NCBI GenBank assembly: GCA_963794615.1
Contig: CAWCEP010000005.1
Span: 1,178,001 to 1,242,000 of the forward strand
Source of the DNA: Chersky-840 sp963794615
GTDB taxonomy: Bacteria > Actinomycetota > Acidimicrobiia > Acidimicrobiales > UBA8190
Length of the DNA stretch: 64,000 nt
Reading direction: 5' to 3'
Shown here in pieces: positions 15,879 to 24,647 of the stretch (its first letter is position 1; every line of letters begins with the position of its first letter). The notes below the pieces were generated by a model. That model was not told where the DNA came from, ran no database searches, and saw nothing but the letters and a program-made list of their open reading frames with translations. The position numbers and the translations under genes were made by a program.

Positions 15879-17048
15879 GGGGACCGTGGTGGGTCCGCCG
15901 GTGGTTCCCACGATCTCCAATTGCGCCTCGGGAGCGCTCGACTGCCACATCTCGCGCACGATCACCTGGATCGACCCGGCGATGGGGATGGCGAGCAGCG
16001 TGCCCACGAACCCCCCGAAGAACCCGCCCACGAGGTCGCCCACGTTGGCCCCCACCAGGATGGCGATGAGCACGAGGAGCGGGTTGATGCGCACGGTCCT
16101 GCTCATCACGATGGGATTGAGCACGTGGTTCTCGATCTGGGTGTAGGTGAGGAAGACCACGGCGAAGACGATGAGGGCCGTCACCGAGTGCGTCAGTGCG
16201 AACAGAGCGGTGGGTATCCCGGCCAGGGCCCCCCCGATCATGGGGAGGAAGTCGAAGAGCGCCACCCACAGGGCCCACAACAGGGCGTAGGGCACCCCCA
16301 ACGCCAGCAAGGTCACGAAGACGACGACGCCGGCGATGACCGAGGTGATGAAGTTCCCGAGCATGAACCCGGTCACCGACCGGTTGACCTCCCCGGCGAC
16401 GCGGGTGAGCCGGGCGGCACGTTGGGGGGCGATGAGCCGCAACAGTCCGGTGCGGATCTTGGGACCCTCCAACAACAGCAGCAGCACCAGCATGAACACC
16501 ACGAACAGATTGAAACCGAGGGCGAAGGCCCCGGCTCCGAGCTTCAAGGCCGGCTTGGAGAGGTTCTTGGCGTAGCTCTGGAGCTTGGGCAGGTTCTGTT
16601 GGACCCAGTGCTGCACGTGGTACTTCCGGACCAGACTTCCGATGTACCCCTTGCCGTGCTCGGCGCTCTTGACATAACTGGGGAGCTTCGAGATGAGGTG
16701 GGTCAACCCGTTCGCCAGCGGTGCGCCGAAGGCATAGGCGAGCCCGGCGAACGCGAGCACCGCGAACACCGTGACGATGGCGACAGCGTAACCCCGGCGC
16801 GCCAGGCCCATGCGCTGCAACGCGACGACCAGGGGGTTGAGCAGGAGCGCGATGAACCCAGCCACCGCCATGAGCAGGATCACGTCGCGCAGCTTGTAGG
16901 CGATCTTTCCCGCCGCCAGCGTGGCGACCACCACGCCCACGGTGACGAGGATGGCCTGGAGGGGGACGCGACGATCGTCGGCCCATTCCCAGAGCCGGGC
17001 TCGGCGGGTCACCGGTGGTGCGGGCACGTCCGGCATCGTCCCCAGCAT
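15876..17048 (-). CDS. AI-2E-family (PerM/YhhT-like) membrane transporter
   Basis: A 390-residue polytopic protein of the AI-2E exporter (UPF0118/PerM) family. There are two N-terminal helices (about 35-55 and 60-80), a third near 90-110, an extracytoplasmic helical section (about 120-185), then about five more helices. The family-typical IENHVLNPIVMSR segment is near residue 300, and a glycine-rich GGFFGGFVGTLLAIPIAG segment follows. Members include AI-2 exporters and Na+/H+ antiporters, so the substrate is open. The N-terminus is cytoplasmic and Pro/Arg-rich. It ends 9 bases before the ppm1 start, and is divergent from the YbhN-type gene by 89 bases. Confidence 0.88.
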   Translation of the reverse strand: MLGTMPDVPAPPVTRRARLWEWADDRRVPLQAILVTVGVVVATLAAGKIAYKLRDVILLMAVAGFIALLLNPLVVALQRMGLARRGYAVAIVTVFAVLAFAGLAYAFGAPLANGLTHLISKLPSYVKSAEHGKGYIGSLVRKYHVQHWVQQNLPKLQSYAKNLSKPALKLGAGAFALGFNLFVVFMLVLLLLLEGPKIRTGLLRLIAPQRAARLTRVAGEVNRSVTGFMLGNFITSVIAGVVVFVTLLALGVPYALLWALWVALFDFLPMIGGALAGIPTALFALTHSVTALIVFAVVFLTYTQIENHVLNPIVMSRTVRINPLLVLIAILVGANVGDLVGGFFGGFVGTLLAIPIAGSIQVIVREMWQSSAPEAQLEIVGTTGGPTTVP

Positions 17049-17137
17049 GGCAGCCCCCGTCCCGGCGACCGCGGCACAACCCCGAGGCCGGCGCGCCGAG
17101 ACGGATTGGCCCGTTTCGCGCCCTCGGGCGTGGAAAC

Positions 17138-18232
17138 ATGGCTCGGATGCAGGCGGAGACGGAGGCCGCCCCCAGGCGGCGGCGGGTGCGCAGGCAGGTC
17201 AAGTGGGGTCTCTACGCGGTCGGGCTGTTCCTCGTCCTCGAGTACCTCGTCCTGCCCCAGCTCGCCGGAGCCCGCCGATCGGTCCACCTGCTGGGGCGAA
17301 TCAACTTTGCCTACGTGATCGCCGGCGTGCTCCTCGAAGCCGCCTCGCTCGTGTCCTACAGCCAGCTCACCCACACCGTGCTGCACAACGTGGGACCGCC
17401 GCGGTCGCGGCTGCTGCGGATCAACCTATCGAGCCTGTCGGTGAGCCACATCGTGCCGGGCGGCACCGCGCCGGGCACCGCCGTCGCCTTCCGGCTCCTC
17501 ACGCAGTCGGGTGTGACGGGAGCCGACGCCGGCTTCGCCCTCGGCATGCAAGGTGTGGGCTCCGCGCTGGTCCTCAACTCCATCTTGTGGCTGGCCCTGC
17601 TCGTGTCGGTGTTCTTCCACGGCTACAACCCGCTCTACGCCGTGGCCGCCGGGGCCGGGGTCGTCCTCATGGGCCTGTTCGCCGGGGTCGTCTTCGCGCT
17701 CACCCGGGGCCGCGACCGTTCCATCGAGATGTGCCGGCGCTGGGCGGCCCACATCCCGTTCCTCGACGGCGACAAGCTCGGCGTCCAGGCGCTCCGGGTG
17801 GCCGAGCGGCTGGGCCAATTTCTCGCCGAACCCCAGGTCCTGCTGCGGGCCGTGGCGTGGGCGGCGGCCTTCTGGTTGCTCGACGCGGCCTCGTTGTTCG
17901 TCTTCATCGCCGCGCTGGGGACGATCGTCTCCCCCGTCGACCTGCTGGTCGCCTACGGCCTGGCCCAGGTGCTCGCCGTGATCCCGATCACGCCCTCGGG
18001 CCTGGGCGTGGTCGAGGGTGTCCTCATCCCCACCCTGACCGGCTTCGGCGTCCCCCAGGAGGCGGCCCTCCTCGGCGTCCTGGGCTACCGGCTCGTCAAC
18101 TTCTGGTTGCCCATCCCCGTCGGGGGCATCGCCTATCTGTCCCTGCGATTCTCGGGGGAAGGATGGGGCCAGCGCCTCCGCCACGCCCGCGACGAGGTCG
18201 TGGCCCTCGACGACAGCGGGGCGCCGGCGTGA
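17138..18232 (+). CDS. YbhN/lysyl-PG-synthase-type integral membrane protein
   Basis: A 364-residue protein with about eight membrane helices belonging to the UPF0104/lysylphosphatidylglycerol-synthase TM family (flippase-like domain). A basic N-terminus (RRRRVRRQVKWG) is followed by helices near 20-40 and 55-75. The family block SLSVSHIVPGGTAPGTAVAF is near residue 100. Later helices include PITPSGLGVVEGVLIPTL and GYRLVNFWLPIPVGG. No aminoacyl-transferase domain is attached. In relatives this domain flips or carries lipids or polyprenyl-linked sugars; the substrate is unknown. ATG 17138 is chosen over an upstream frame that overlaps the divergent gene. Its stop abuts the ppk stop with no gap. 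Confidence 0.85.
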   Translation: MARMQAETEAAPRRRRVRRQVKWGLYAVGLFLVLEYLVLPQLAGARRSVHLLGRINFAYVIAGVLLEAASLVSYSQLTHTVLHNVGPPRSRLLRINLSSLSVSHIVPGGTAPGTAVAFRLLTQSGVTGADAGFALGMQGVGSALVLNSILWLALLVSVFFHGYNPLYAVAAGAGVVLMGLFAGVVFALTRGRDRSIEMCRRWAAHIPFLDGDKLGVQALRVAERLGQFLAEPQVLLRAVAWAAAFWLLDAASLFVFIAALGTIVSPVDLLVAYGLAQVLAVIPITPSGLGVVEGVLIPTLTGFGVPQEAALLGVLGYRLVNFWLPIPVGGIAYLSLRFSGEGWGQRLRHARDEVVALDDSGAPA

Positions 18233-20422
18233 TCAGCTCGTAGCGCCCAGGGTGTCTGCATCGCGGCGGCGCCGGGCGCGGTCCCGGGCCAGTTCCTGGA
18301 GCCGACGCTGGGCGCTGATCCCCTCCACGGTGGGAACCCGCTCCCAGGCTCCGTTGGGGCCGAGGACCCAGGCGTTGGTGTCGTCGGCGAGGTTGAGGTC
18401 GAGCACCTCGAGCAGCCGGACCTGGAGCTCGGGGTCGAGGACCGGCACCAGGACCTCGATGCGGCGGTCCAGGTTCCGCTCCATGAGGTCGGCCGACCCC
18501 ATGAGCACGGTCAGGGGCCGCCCACCCGTGCCTCCGAAGCGGTAGATCCGGGAGTGCTCGAGGAAGCGGCCCACGATGGACCGGACCCGGATGGTGTCGG
18601 ACAGGCCCGGCACGCCAGGACGGAGGTTGCACACGCCCCGCACCACGAGGTCGATGGGAACCCCCGCCACCGAGGCGTGGTACAGGGAGTCGATCACGTC
18701 GGGGTCGGTGAGCCCGTTCACCTTGATGGCGATGCGACCCTCGGGGCCGGCGGCCGCCTCCTCGTCGATGAACTCGGTGATGCGCTGGCGCAACGCCATG
18801 GGGGCGACCACGAGCTTCCGGTAGCGGGCGTACCGGCTGTAGCCGGTGAGGAAGTTGAAGAGATCGCCGACATCCGCGCCGAGATCGGGGTCGGCGGAGA
18901 GCAGGCCGAGGTCCTCGTACTGACGCGCCGTGCGCGGGTTGTAATTGCCGGTGCCGATGTGGCAGTAGCGCCGGATCCCGTCCTCCTCGCGCCGCACCAC
19001 CAGCGCCGCCTTGGAGTGCGTCTTCAGGCCGACGAGCCCGTACACCACGTGCACGCCCGCTTCCTCGAGCGCACGGGCCCATGAGATGTTGGCTTGCTCG
19101 TCGAAGCGGGCCTTGAGCTCGACGACGACCGCCACCTGTTTGCCCGCTTCGACCGCCTGGATCAGCGAGGCCGCGATGGGGCTGTCACCCGAGGTGCGGT
19201 ACAGCGTCTGCTTGATCGCGAGGACGTCGGGGTCGGCGGCCGCCTGGGCGATGAAGAGCTCGACCGAGGTGGCGAAGGAGTCGTAGGGGTGGTGGACGAG
19301 GACGTCGCGTTCGCGCAGCACCGCGAACAGGTCGGCGGGCTCGTTGCCGGCGTTGGCGAGCCGGGGTGGGGTCATGGGCGCCCACGCCTGCTCGTGCAGG
19401 TCGGGGCGGTCGAGCTCGTAGACGCCCCACAGCGTGCCCAGGTCAAGGGGCGCGGCGATGGCGTACCGGTCGTCGGCTCCGAGGTCGAGCTCGTGGACCA
19501 GCATGTCGCGCATGTCGTCGGAGATGTCGGCGGCGACCTCGAGGCGCACGGCCCGTCCGAAACGGCGGCGGCGCAACTCCATCTCGACCGCGGCGAGGAG
19601 GTCGTCGGCCTCGTCCTCGTCGAGCACGAGGTCGGCGTTGCGCGTCACCCTGAAGGCGTAGTGCTCGCCGATGACCATGTCGGGGAACAACGTCGCCAGC
19701 TGGGCGGCGATGATCTGCTCCAGGGCCACGAACCGCTCGCCGTCGGGCATCACGACGAAGCGCGGCAACAGCGGGGGGACCTTGACCCGCGCCACCCGTT
19801 CCACGCCGGTGACCGGATCGCCAACGCGCACGATGAGATTGAGCGACAGGTTCGAGATGTAGGGGAAGGGGTGCCCGGGGTCCACCGACAGCGGGGTGAG
19901 CACGGGGAAGATCTGACGGCTGAAGACGTCCGTGAGGTGCTCCCGGTCGGCGTCGTCGAGCGATGACCAGTCCGCCATCCGGACCCCGGCCTCGGCCAGG
20001 GCCGGGACCACCGAGTCGAGGAAGATGTGTGACTGCCGGTCGACGAGCTCGGTCACCCGCTCGTGGATGGCGCGCAGTGCCTCACTGGGGCGCAGGCCGT
20101 CGGCCGACCGGGTGCGCAGGCCCGCGTCCACCTGGTCCTTGAGCCCCGCCACCCGCACCTGGAAGAACTCGTCGAGGCCCTCGGAGAAGATGGCCAGGAA
20201 CTTCACCCGCTCGAGGAGTGGCACCCGCTCGTCGTCGGCGAGGTCGAGCAGGCGGGCCCCGAACTCGAGCCACGACAGCTCCCGGTTGGAGAACCGCTCC
20301 GGGCCCTGCGCCGTGACGGCGTCCTCCACCCCGACGGGGGAGAGTGTCGGCGCTGCCTCGGCTACCGCGGAGCTGGGGCCAGCGGCCGTGGTGGCGCCAC
20401 GCGCCGGATCGAAGGCCTGCAT
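18233..20422 (-). CDS. ppk1: Polyphosphate kinase 1
   Basis: PPK1 reversibly polymerises the gamma-phosphate of ATP into inorganic polyphosphate. The 729-residue length is normal. Domains are N (FSNRELSWLEF, about 45-150), head (about 150-350), and two catalytic phospholipase-D-like domains. The phosphorylated histidine is H469 in LKTHSKAALV, followed by YCHIGTGNYNP; a second cluster is KVNGLTDPDVIDSLYHAS. The ATG at 20422 is preferred over longer frames because it gives the family's N-terminus and has TACCCT 9 bases upstream. It converges end to end with the YbhN-type gene and is divergent from the ftsW-like gene. Confidence 0.97.
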   Translation of the reverse strand: MQAFDPARGATTAAGPSSAVAEAAPTLSPVGVEDAVTAQGPERFSNRELSWLEFGARLLDLADDERVPLLERVKFLAIFSEGLDEFFQVRVAGLKDQVDAGLRTRSADGLRPSEALRAIHERVTELVDRQSHIFLDSVVPALAEAGVRMADWSSLDDADREHLTDVFSRQIFPVLTPLSVDPGHPFPYISNLSLNLIVRVGDPVTGVERVARVKVPPLLPRFVVMPDGERFVALEQIIAAQLATLFPDMVIGEHYAFRVTRNADLVLDEDEADDLLAAVEMELRRRRFGRAVRLEVAADISDDMRDMLVHELDLGADDRYAIAAPLDLGTLWGVYELDRPDLHEQAWAPMTPPRLANAGNEPADLFAVLRERDVLVHHPYDSFATSVELFIAQAAADPDVLAIKQTLYRTSGDSPIAASLIQAVEAGKQVAVVVELKARFDEQANISWARALEEAGVHVVYGLVGLKTHSKAALVVRREEDGIRRYCHIGTGNYNPRTARQYEDLGLLSADPDLGADVGDLFNFLTGYSRYARYRKLVVAPMALRQRITEFIDEEAAAGPEGRIAIKVNGLTDPDVIDSLYHASVAGVPIDLVVRGVCNLRPGVPGLSDTIRVRSIVGRFLEHSRIYRFGGTGGRPLTVLMGSADLMERNLDRRIEVLVPVLDPELQVRLLEVLDLNLADDTNAWVLGPNGAWERVPTVEGISAQRRLQELARDRARRRRDADTLGATS

Positions 20423-20431
20423 CGAACGTCC

Positions 20432-20437
20432 AGGGTA
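20432..20437 (-). promoter_or_regulatory. Probable -10 element of ppk1
   Basis: TACCCT ends 9 bases before ATG 20422, in the 109-base region shared with the divergent ftsW-like promoter. Confidence 0.45.
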
Positions 20438-20518
20438 CCGCCGGTGGGGTCCCGACACGGTCCCTCGTCCCCGACCCGGCGCCGGGGTCGGTGCCAGGGT
20501 CGGCGAGGGGACCGGCAG

Positions 20519-20524
20519 TAGGCT
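20519..20524 (+). promoter_or_regulatory. Probable -10 element of the ftsW-like gene
   Basis: TAGGCT ends 7 bases before GTG 20532, with no ribosome site between, so transcription would begin at or next to the start codon. Confidence 0.5.
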
Positions 20525-20531
20525 CGATCCG

Positions 20532-21923
20532 GTGCCACGACTGCTCAGTCGGCTCGCGCCCACCGAGGGGATGCGGGCCCGCCGTCCCAAGCCGAAACGG
20601 CGCACCGAGCTCGGGCTGCTCATCTTCGGCTCGCTCATCGTGGTGGCCACCTACGTGCTCGCCTCGGTGGGGACCACGTCGAAGATCCCGGCCAACCTGG
20701 GGCCGTTCCTGGGCGTGATGCTCGGGCTCGCCCTGGTGGCGCACATCGCCAACCGCATCTACGCACCCGACGCCAATGCCGTGCTGCTCCCGATCGCCAC
20801 CTTGTTGAACGGGCTCGGCTACGTGATGCTGGCCCGCATCGCCCAGCACTGGGCCCAGGCCCAGGCGGGATGGACGGCGGTGGGCGTGGGCGCCTACATC
20901 GTGACCCTGGCGCTGGTGCGCCGGTCGCGCGACCTGGACCGGTATCGGTACCTGATGTTGCTCGTGGCGGTGGTGCTCATGCTGTCACCGCTCATCCCGC
21001 ACTTCGGCCAGAAGCACAACGGGGCCCGCCTGTGGGTGGGGATCGGGCCCATCAACGGCCAACCCATCGAGCTGGCCAAGCTGGCGCTGTGCATCTTCTT
21101 CGCGTCCTACTTCGTGGAGAAGCGCGAGCTGTCTGTCGGTGCCGACGCTGCGCGTCGGGAACCGGCTCATGCTCGACCCCCGGCCCCTCGTCCCCATCCT
21201 GGTGGCGTGGGCCTTCACCATGCTGGTGCTCGGCGGCGAGGACGACATCGGGTTCGCGCTGCTCATCTTCGTGCTGTTCATGGCCATGCTGTGGCTCACG
21301 TCGGGGCGATGGAACTATCTCGCCCTGGGCGCGGTGCTCTTCGTGGCCGGGGCCTTCGCGGCGGACCGTCTCTTCTCACAGGTGAACGTGCGCGTCGCCG
21401 ACTGGCTGCACCCCGCGCCCAACGTGCAGATCATGGACGGCCTCTACGGCCTGGGTTCGGGAGGACTGCTCGGCACCGGGCCTCGGGCTTCGGGAATATC
21501 AGCCACATCCCCCAGGTGCAGAGCGACTACATCTTCGCCGCCTTCGGCACCGAGATGGGGCTGCTCGGCACGGCGTCGATCCTCTTCGCCTTCATGCTCC
21601 TCATCGGGGCCGGCTTCCGCACCGCCCAGACGGCGCGCTCGGAGTTCGCCCAGATGGTGGCGTCGGGGCTGACCGTGATCATCGGCTTCCAGGCGCTGTT
21701 CATCATGGCAGGCATCGTCAGGCTGCTCCCCCTCACCGGCATCACCCTGCCGTTCATGGCCTACGGAGGGTCGTCACTGGTGGCCAACTACGTCCTCATC
21801 GCCCTCCTCATGCGGATCTCCGACGAAGGCGAGCGGGCCATCGTGGCCGACCAGGCGACGGCCCAACGGGTGGCGCCACCGACGATCGCAACCGTCGCCG
21901 TGGCGCCGGCGCCAGGACGCTGA
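20532..21923 (+). CDS. ftsW: FtsW/RodA-family (SEDS) peptidoglycan polymerase, with two compensating frame shifts
   Basis: An integral membrane glycan polymerase of the SEDS family, similar to the long actinobacterial type (Rv0017c-like). The outer parts are intact: helices, QKHNGARLWVGIGPINGQP and IELAKLAL before residue 195, and VQSDYIFAAFGTEMGLLG plus the LPFMAYGGSSLVANY signature after residue 320. Between about 21132 and 21480 the conserved protein continues in the +1 frame (LRVGNRLMLDP, GGEDDIGFALLIF, LYGLGSGGLLGTG). An extra T at 21132 splits an expected Glu-Leu-Leu-Ser run, and a base is missing near 21480. The original frame stays open, so a naive translation has about 116 scrambled residues. 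GTG 20532 is the likely leaderless start; ATG 20571 is an alternative. Confidence 0.88.
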   Translation: MPRLLSRLAPTEGMRARRPKPKRRTELGLLIFGSLIVVATYVLASVGTTSKIPANLGPFLGVMLGLALVAHIANRIYAPDANAVLLPIATLLNGLGYVMLARIAQHWAQAQAGWTAVGVGAYIVTLALVRRSRDLDRYRYLMLLVAVVLMLSPLIPHFGQKHNGARLWVGIGPINGQPIELAKLALCIFFASYFVEKRELSVGADAARREPAHARPPAPRPHPGGVGLHHAGARRRGRHRVRAAHLRAVHGHAVAHVGAMELSRPGRGALRGRGLRGGPSLLTGERARRRLAAPRAQRADHGRPLRPGFGRTARHRASGFGNISHIPQVQSDYIFAAFGTEMGLLGTASILFAFMLLIGAGFRTAQTARSEFAQMVASGLTVIIGFQALFIMAGIVRLLPLTGITLPFMAYGGSSLVANYVLIALLMRISDEGERAIVADQATAQRVAPPTIATVAVAPAPGR

Positions 21924-21936
21924 CCGGCCCCTGACC

Positions 21937-21952
21937 GGCGCCATGGGGCGCC
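21937..21952. terminator. Weak hairpin between convergent genes
   Basis: A GGCGCC-ATGG-GGCGCC hairpin (6-bp stem, no T-run) fills part of the 33-base gap between the ftsW-like gene and the DUF151 gene. It may be a minor bidirectional terminator. Confidence 0.3.
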
Positions 21953-21956
21953 CCCG

Positions 21957-22517
21957 TCAGGGCGGCGAGCCCGGCTCTTCCGGTCCCACCCCGGGCGGGG
22001 CGTCGGCGCCGGTGAAGACCCACTCCGCCACCAGGATCGGGGTCGGGAGCCGCTGGCGCAGGGCCAGGGCAATGGCATCGGAGGGCCGACACGGCAGGAC
22101 CCGGCGACCGCGCGGCCCCATGGTGTCGATCTCGGCGAAGAACACCTGCCCCCGTCGGACGGTGACGCGCACGGCCTCGATGCTCACGTCGTGGCGGTCG
22201 AGGATCTCGGTCACGAGCTCGTGGGTGAGGGGCCGGGGCGTGTCGATGGCGCGGAACGCGAAGGCGATGGCCGTGCCCTCGGCCATGCCCACCGGGATCC
22301 GCAGCTCGCGCCAGGGGTCTTGCGCTTCGTGCAGGACGACCTCGGGGTTGGCGCTCGGGAGATCCATCTCGACGCCGGCCACGGCCACGATCCGCCACAC
22401 CTCCGGCGACAGGTCGAGCACCTCGAGCGGGGTGGGCGCCAGGGCCGCGCCCATTTGGTCCGGCGCCGACGCCTCGTGGTCGTCGGCGGCGGCCGCCCCG
22501 GCGTCGACGTCGGTCAT
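21957..22517 (-). CDS. DUF151/bifunctional-nuclease-family protein
   Basis: A 186-residue protein with the BFN/DUF151 domain (about 45-165). Landmarks are LREAQDPWRELRIPVG-like text (here HEAQDPWRELRIPVGMAEG), RPLTHELVTEILDRHDVSIEAVRV, and the CRPSDAIALALRQRLPTPI motif typical of the family. Plant relatives act as RNases/DNases; bacterial members are mostly uncharacterised, so nuclease activity is only a family hint. The N-terminus is acidic and disordered-looking, the end Pro/Gly-rich. Its ATG overlaps the rodA stop as ATGA (22514-22517), so it is probably translated together with rodA. Confidence 0.85.
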   Translation of the reverse strand: MTDVDAGAAAADDHEASAPDQMGAALAPTPLEVLDLSPEVWRIVAVAGVEMDLPSANPEVVLHEAQDPWRELRIPVGMAEGTAIAFAFRAIDTPRPLTHELVTEILDRHDVSIEAVRVTVRRGQVFFAEIDTMGPRGRRVLPCRPSDAIALALRQRLPTPILVAEWVFTGADAPPGVGPEEPGSPP

Positions 22518-23650
22518 CGCTGGGCGCGCAATTGCACCGACAACGCGATGCCGATGGCTGAGAAGAAGGCCACGGTCGCCGATCCTCCGTAGGAAAGGAA
22601 CGGGAGAGGAATCCCCGCCACGGGCATGATGCCCATGGCCATCCCGGCGTTCTCGAACACGCTGAACGCCACCAGGGTGAAGCAGCCCGCCGCCAGGAGC
22701 CGGCCGAAGGCGTCACGGGCCAGCTGGGCGCTTCGCAACAGCCGCCACGACAGGACCCCGAGCAGCGCCAGGACGCCGGCCGCGCCGACGAAGCCGAGCT
22801 GCTCGCCCAGCGCCGAGAAGATGAAGTCGGTCTGCTGCTCGGGCACGTAGGCCAGGTTGGTCTGCGGTCCGTGGAACAACCCCGTCCCCCACGAGCCTCC
22901 CGACCCGATGGCCGCCACCGACTGGCCCACGTTGTACCCGGTGCTCTGGAGGTTCTTCCCGACGTGGAAGACCGAGGTGATGCGGGTGAGCTGGTAATCC
23001 TTGAGGAGCTTGAAGTGCACCAGCGCGAACGCGCCGGTGACGGTGAGCAGCACCAGGAGCAACAGGTAGCGGTTGGGGATCCCGGCGATGACGAGCATCA
23101 CGAGGAGCACCACCGACATCACGATGCCGCTGCCGAGGTCGGGTTGTTTCACCACCAACAGGATCGGCACCGCCGCCAGCGCCAGGACCTTGAGAAGGTC
23201 GTTGCGGCCCAGGCCCTCCGGGCGCCGCGCGCAAAAGGTGGCGACGGTGACGATGAGCACGAGGGTGGCGAACGCCGAGGGTTGGATCTGCACCCCTCCG
23301 ACCTGCACCCAGCGCGTGGCGCCCAGCGCGCTCGACCCGATGCCGCTGAACATGGCCAGCAGGGCCAGGATCATGGCCACGTAGAGCACGGCGCTGGCAT
23401 GTTCGAGCCAGCGGTAGTCGAGCGCGGCCAGCACCACCATGAAGACGAAGCCCACCACGACATAGGCGGCCTGGTGGATGAGGAAGTAGTGGGGGTTGAG
23501 TCCGGCGGCGGCGAGCTTCGACCGGGTGGCCGAATAGACGAGGATGACGCCGATGCCGGCCGCCAGGAGCGTGCTCAGCACCAGAGCGAAATCGACCCGC
23601 AACGCCAGGGGCCGACCCGTCGCCGGGCGGTGTGCGAGAGAGGTGCTCAA
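22514..23650 (-). CDS. rodA: RodA-type SEDS peptidoglycan polymerase
   Basis: A 378-residue, ten-helix SEDS protein that polymerises lipid II for side-wall growth together with a class B penicillin-binding protein. It has LVYSATRSKL after helix 1, ALGATRWVQVGGVQIQPSAF, VVKQPDLGSG, and the C-terminal LPFLSYGGSATVAFF signature. An ATG at 23704 would add 18 atypical residues and overlap the divergent mscS. TTG 23650 gives the family N-terminus and has GGAG 8 bases upstream and TATTCT further up, so it is preferred. No PBP2 or MreBCD genes lie beside it, unlike the classic mre operon. Confidence 0.92.
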   Translation of the reverse strand: MSTSLAHRPATGRPLALRVDFALVLSTLLAAGIGVILVYSATRSKLAAAGLNPHYFLIHQAAYVVVGFVFMVVLAALDYRWLEHASAVLYVAMILALLAMFSGIGSSALGATRWVQVGGVQIQPSAFATLVLIVTVATFCARRPEGLGRNDLLKVLALAAVPILLVVKQPDLGSGIVMSVVLLVMLVIAGIPNRYLLLLVLLTVTGAFALVHFKLLKDYQLTRITSVFHVGKNLQSTGYNVGQSVAAIGSGGSWGTGLFHGPQTNLAYVPEQQTDFIFSALGEQLGFVGAAGVLALLGVLSWRLLRSAQLARDAFGRLLAAGCFTLVAFSVFENAGMAMGIMPVAGIPLPFLSYGGSATVAFFSAIGIALSVQLRAQR

Positions 23651-23669
23651 CCGGTGTGCTCCGGCGGAC

Positions 23670-23676
23670 CAGAATA
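23670..23676. promoter_or_regulatory. Overlapping divergent -10 elements for mscS (+) and rodA (-)
   Basis: CAGAAT on the plus strand (23670-23675) ends 7 bases before the mscS GTG. The same bases read on the minus strand as TATTCT (23676-23671), upstream of the rodA TTG. Transcription in the two directions could therefore be mutually exclusive. Confidence 0.4.
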
Positions 23677-23682
23677 CCGGTC

Positions 23683-24630
23683 GTGCCCATCGCCGCCATT
23701 CCACCTCTGGTAGTCGACCAGGGGTGGCTCTACGACGTCCTGCGCTGGGCCGGGGTGAGCACGCCGACGGCCGCCCACTGGCAGGAGGTGGTGATCAAGC
23801 CCGTCACCGTCCTCGTGGTGGTGTGGGTGGCGATCCTCATCGGATGGCTGGGCAGCAGGATCATCCGGCGCTGGGTGGGGGCGGCCGCCCACAAGGCGGT
23901 GGCCCATGCCGACTCGCCCCGTGCCGCTGCCCGGGCCCTGACCCTCACCAGCCTCCTCGCCAACGTCTGGCGGGGGGTGGTGGCCGCCATCGCCTTCTTC
24001 GTGATCCTCGGCACCATCGGCCTGAACCTCACCCCTCTGTTGGCCGGGGCCACGGTCATCGGGGCCACGCTCGGCTTCGGGGCCCAGAGCATGGTGCGCG
24101 ACCTGTTGGCCGGGGTCCTGCTCACCGTGGAGGGCCAGTTCGACATCGGTGACACCATCGCCGTGGGCGACACCACCGGCACCGTCCAAGACCTGACGTT
24201 GCGCGTCACCCGCCTTCGCTCCGACGACGGCACCGTCTGGTACGTGCCCAACGGTGAGATCCGCAAGCTCGCCAACTCGTCGCGGGGCTGGGCCCAGGCC
24301 ACCGTGGACGTGCCGGTACCGGCCGCCGCCGCCGTCGACACCGTGCTCGACACTATGCGGGCCGGGGCCGACGCGGTGACCAACGACCCCGACTACGCGC
24401 CGCTGTGCCTCGAACCTCCACGGGTGTGGGGCGTCGTCGCCATGGCGGCGGACACCTTCACGTGCCGGGTCTCGGTGCGCACCGCCACTAACGACCGCGA
24501 GCGGGTCGCCCGGATCCTGCGCCAGGAGATCGCGCACCGGCTGCAGGAGCAAGGCGTCTTCGCCCTGGCGGCCCCGGTGGCGGCGACGCCGGGCCCACCG
24601 GTGCCGGGCACCTCGGCCGACGATCGCTGA
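23683..24630 (+). CDS. mscS: Small-conductance mechanosensitive channel, MscS family
   Basis: A 315-residue MscS-type channel that releases solutes under hypo-osmotic shock. Three membrane helices lie at about 38-60, 95-120 and 122-150. The pore-lining helix has the Gly/Ala-rich LAGATVIGATLGFGAQSMVRDLLAG pattern. The beta domain follows with GQFDIGDTIAVGD, LRVTRLRSDDGTVWYVPNGEI and the VPVP stretch. The C-terminal alpha/beta domain ends in a Pro/Ala-rich tail. GTG 23683 is chosen over the longer frame because it lies 7 bases after CAGAAT and leaves rodA its own start. Confidence 0.92.
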   Translation: MPIAAIPPLVVDQGWLYDVLRWAGVSTPTAAHWQEVVIKPVTVLVVVWVAILIGWLGSRIIRRWVGAAAHKAVAHADSPRAAARALTLTSLLANVWRGVVAAIAFFVILGTIGLNLTPLLAGATVIGATLGFGAQSMVRDLLAGVLLTVEGQFDIGDTIAVGDTTGTVQDLTLRVTRLRSDDGTVWYVPNGEIRKLANSSRGWAQATVDVPVPAAAAVDTVLDTMRAGADAVTNDPDYAPLCLEPPRVWGVVAMAADTFTCRVSVRTATNDRERVARILRQEIAHRLQEQGVFALAAPVAATPGPPVPGTSADDR

Positions 24631-24647
24631 CGCCGGGCGACGCTCGA

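Noticed and set aside
14412..17318. 968-codon plus-strand frame over the response regulator, ppm1 and permease genes
   Set aside because: Antisense to three well-supported genes; His/Gln/Glu-rich text without domains is the usual GC shadow.
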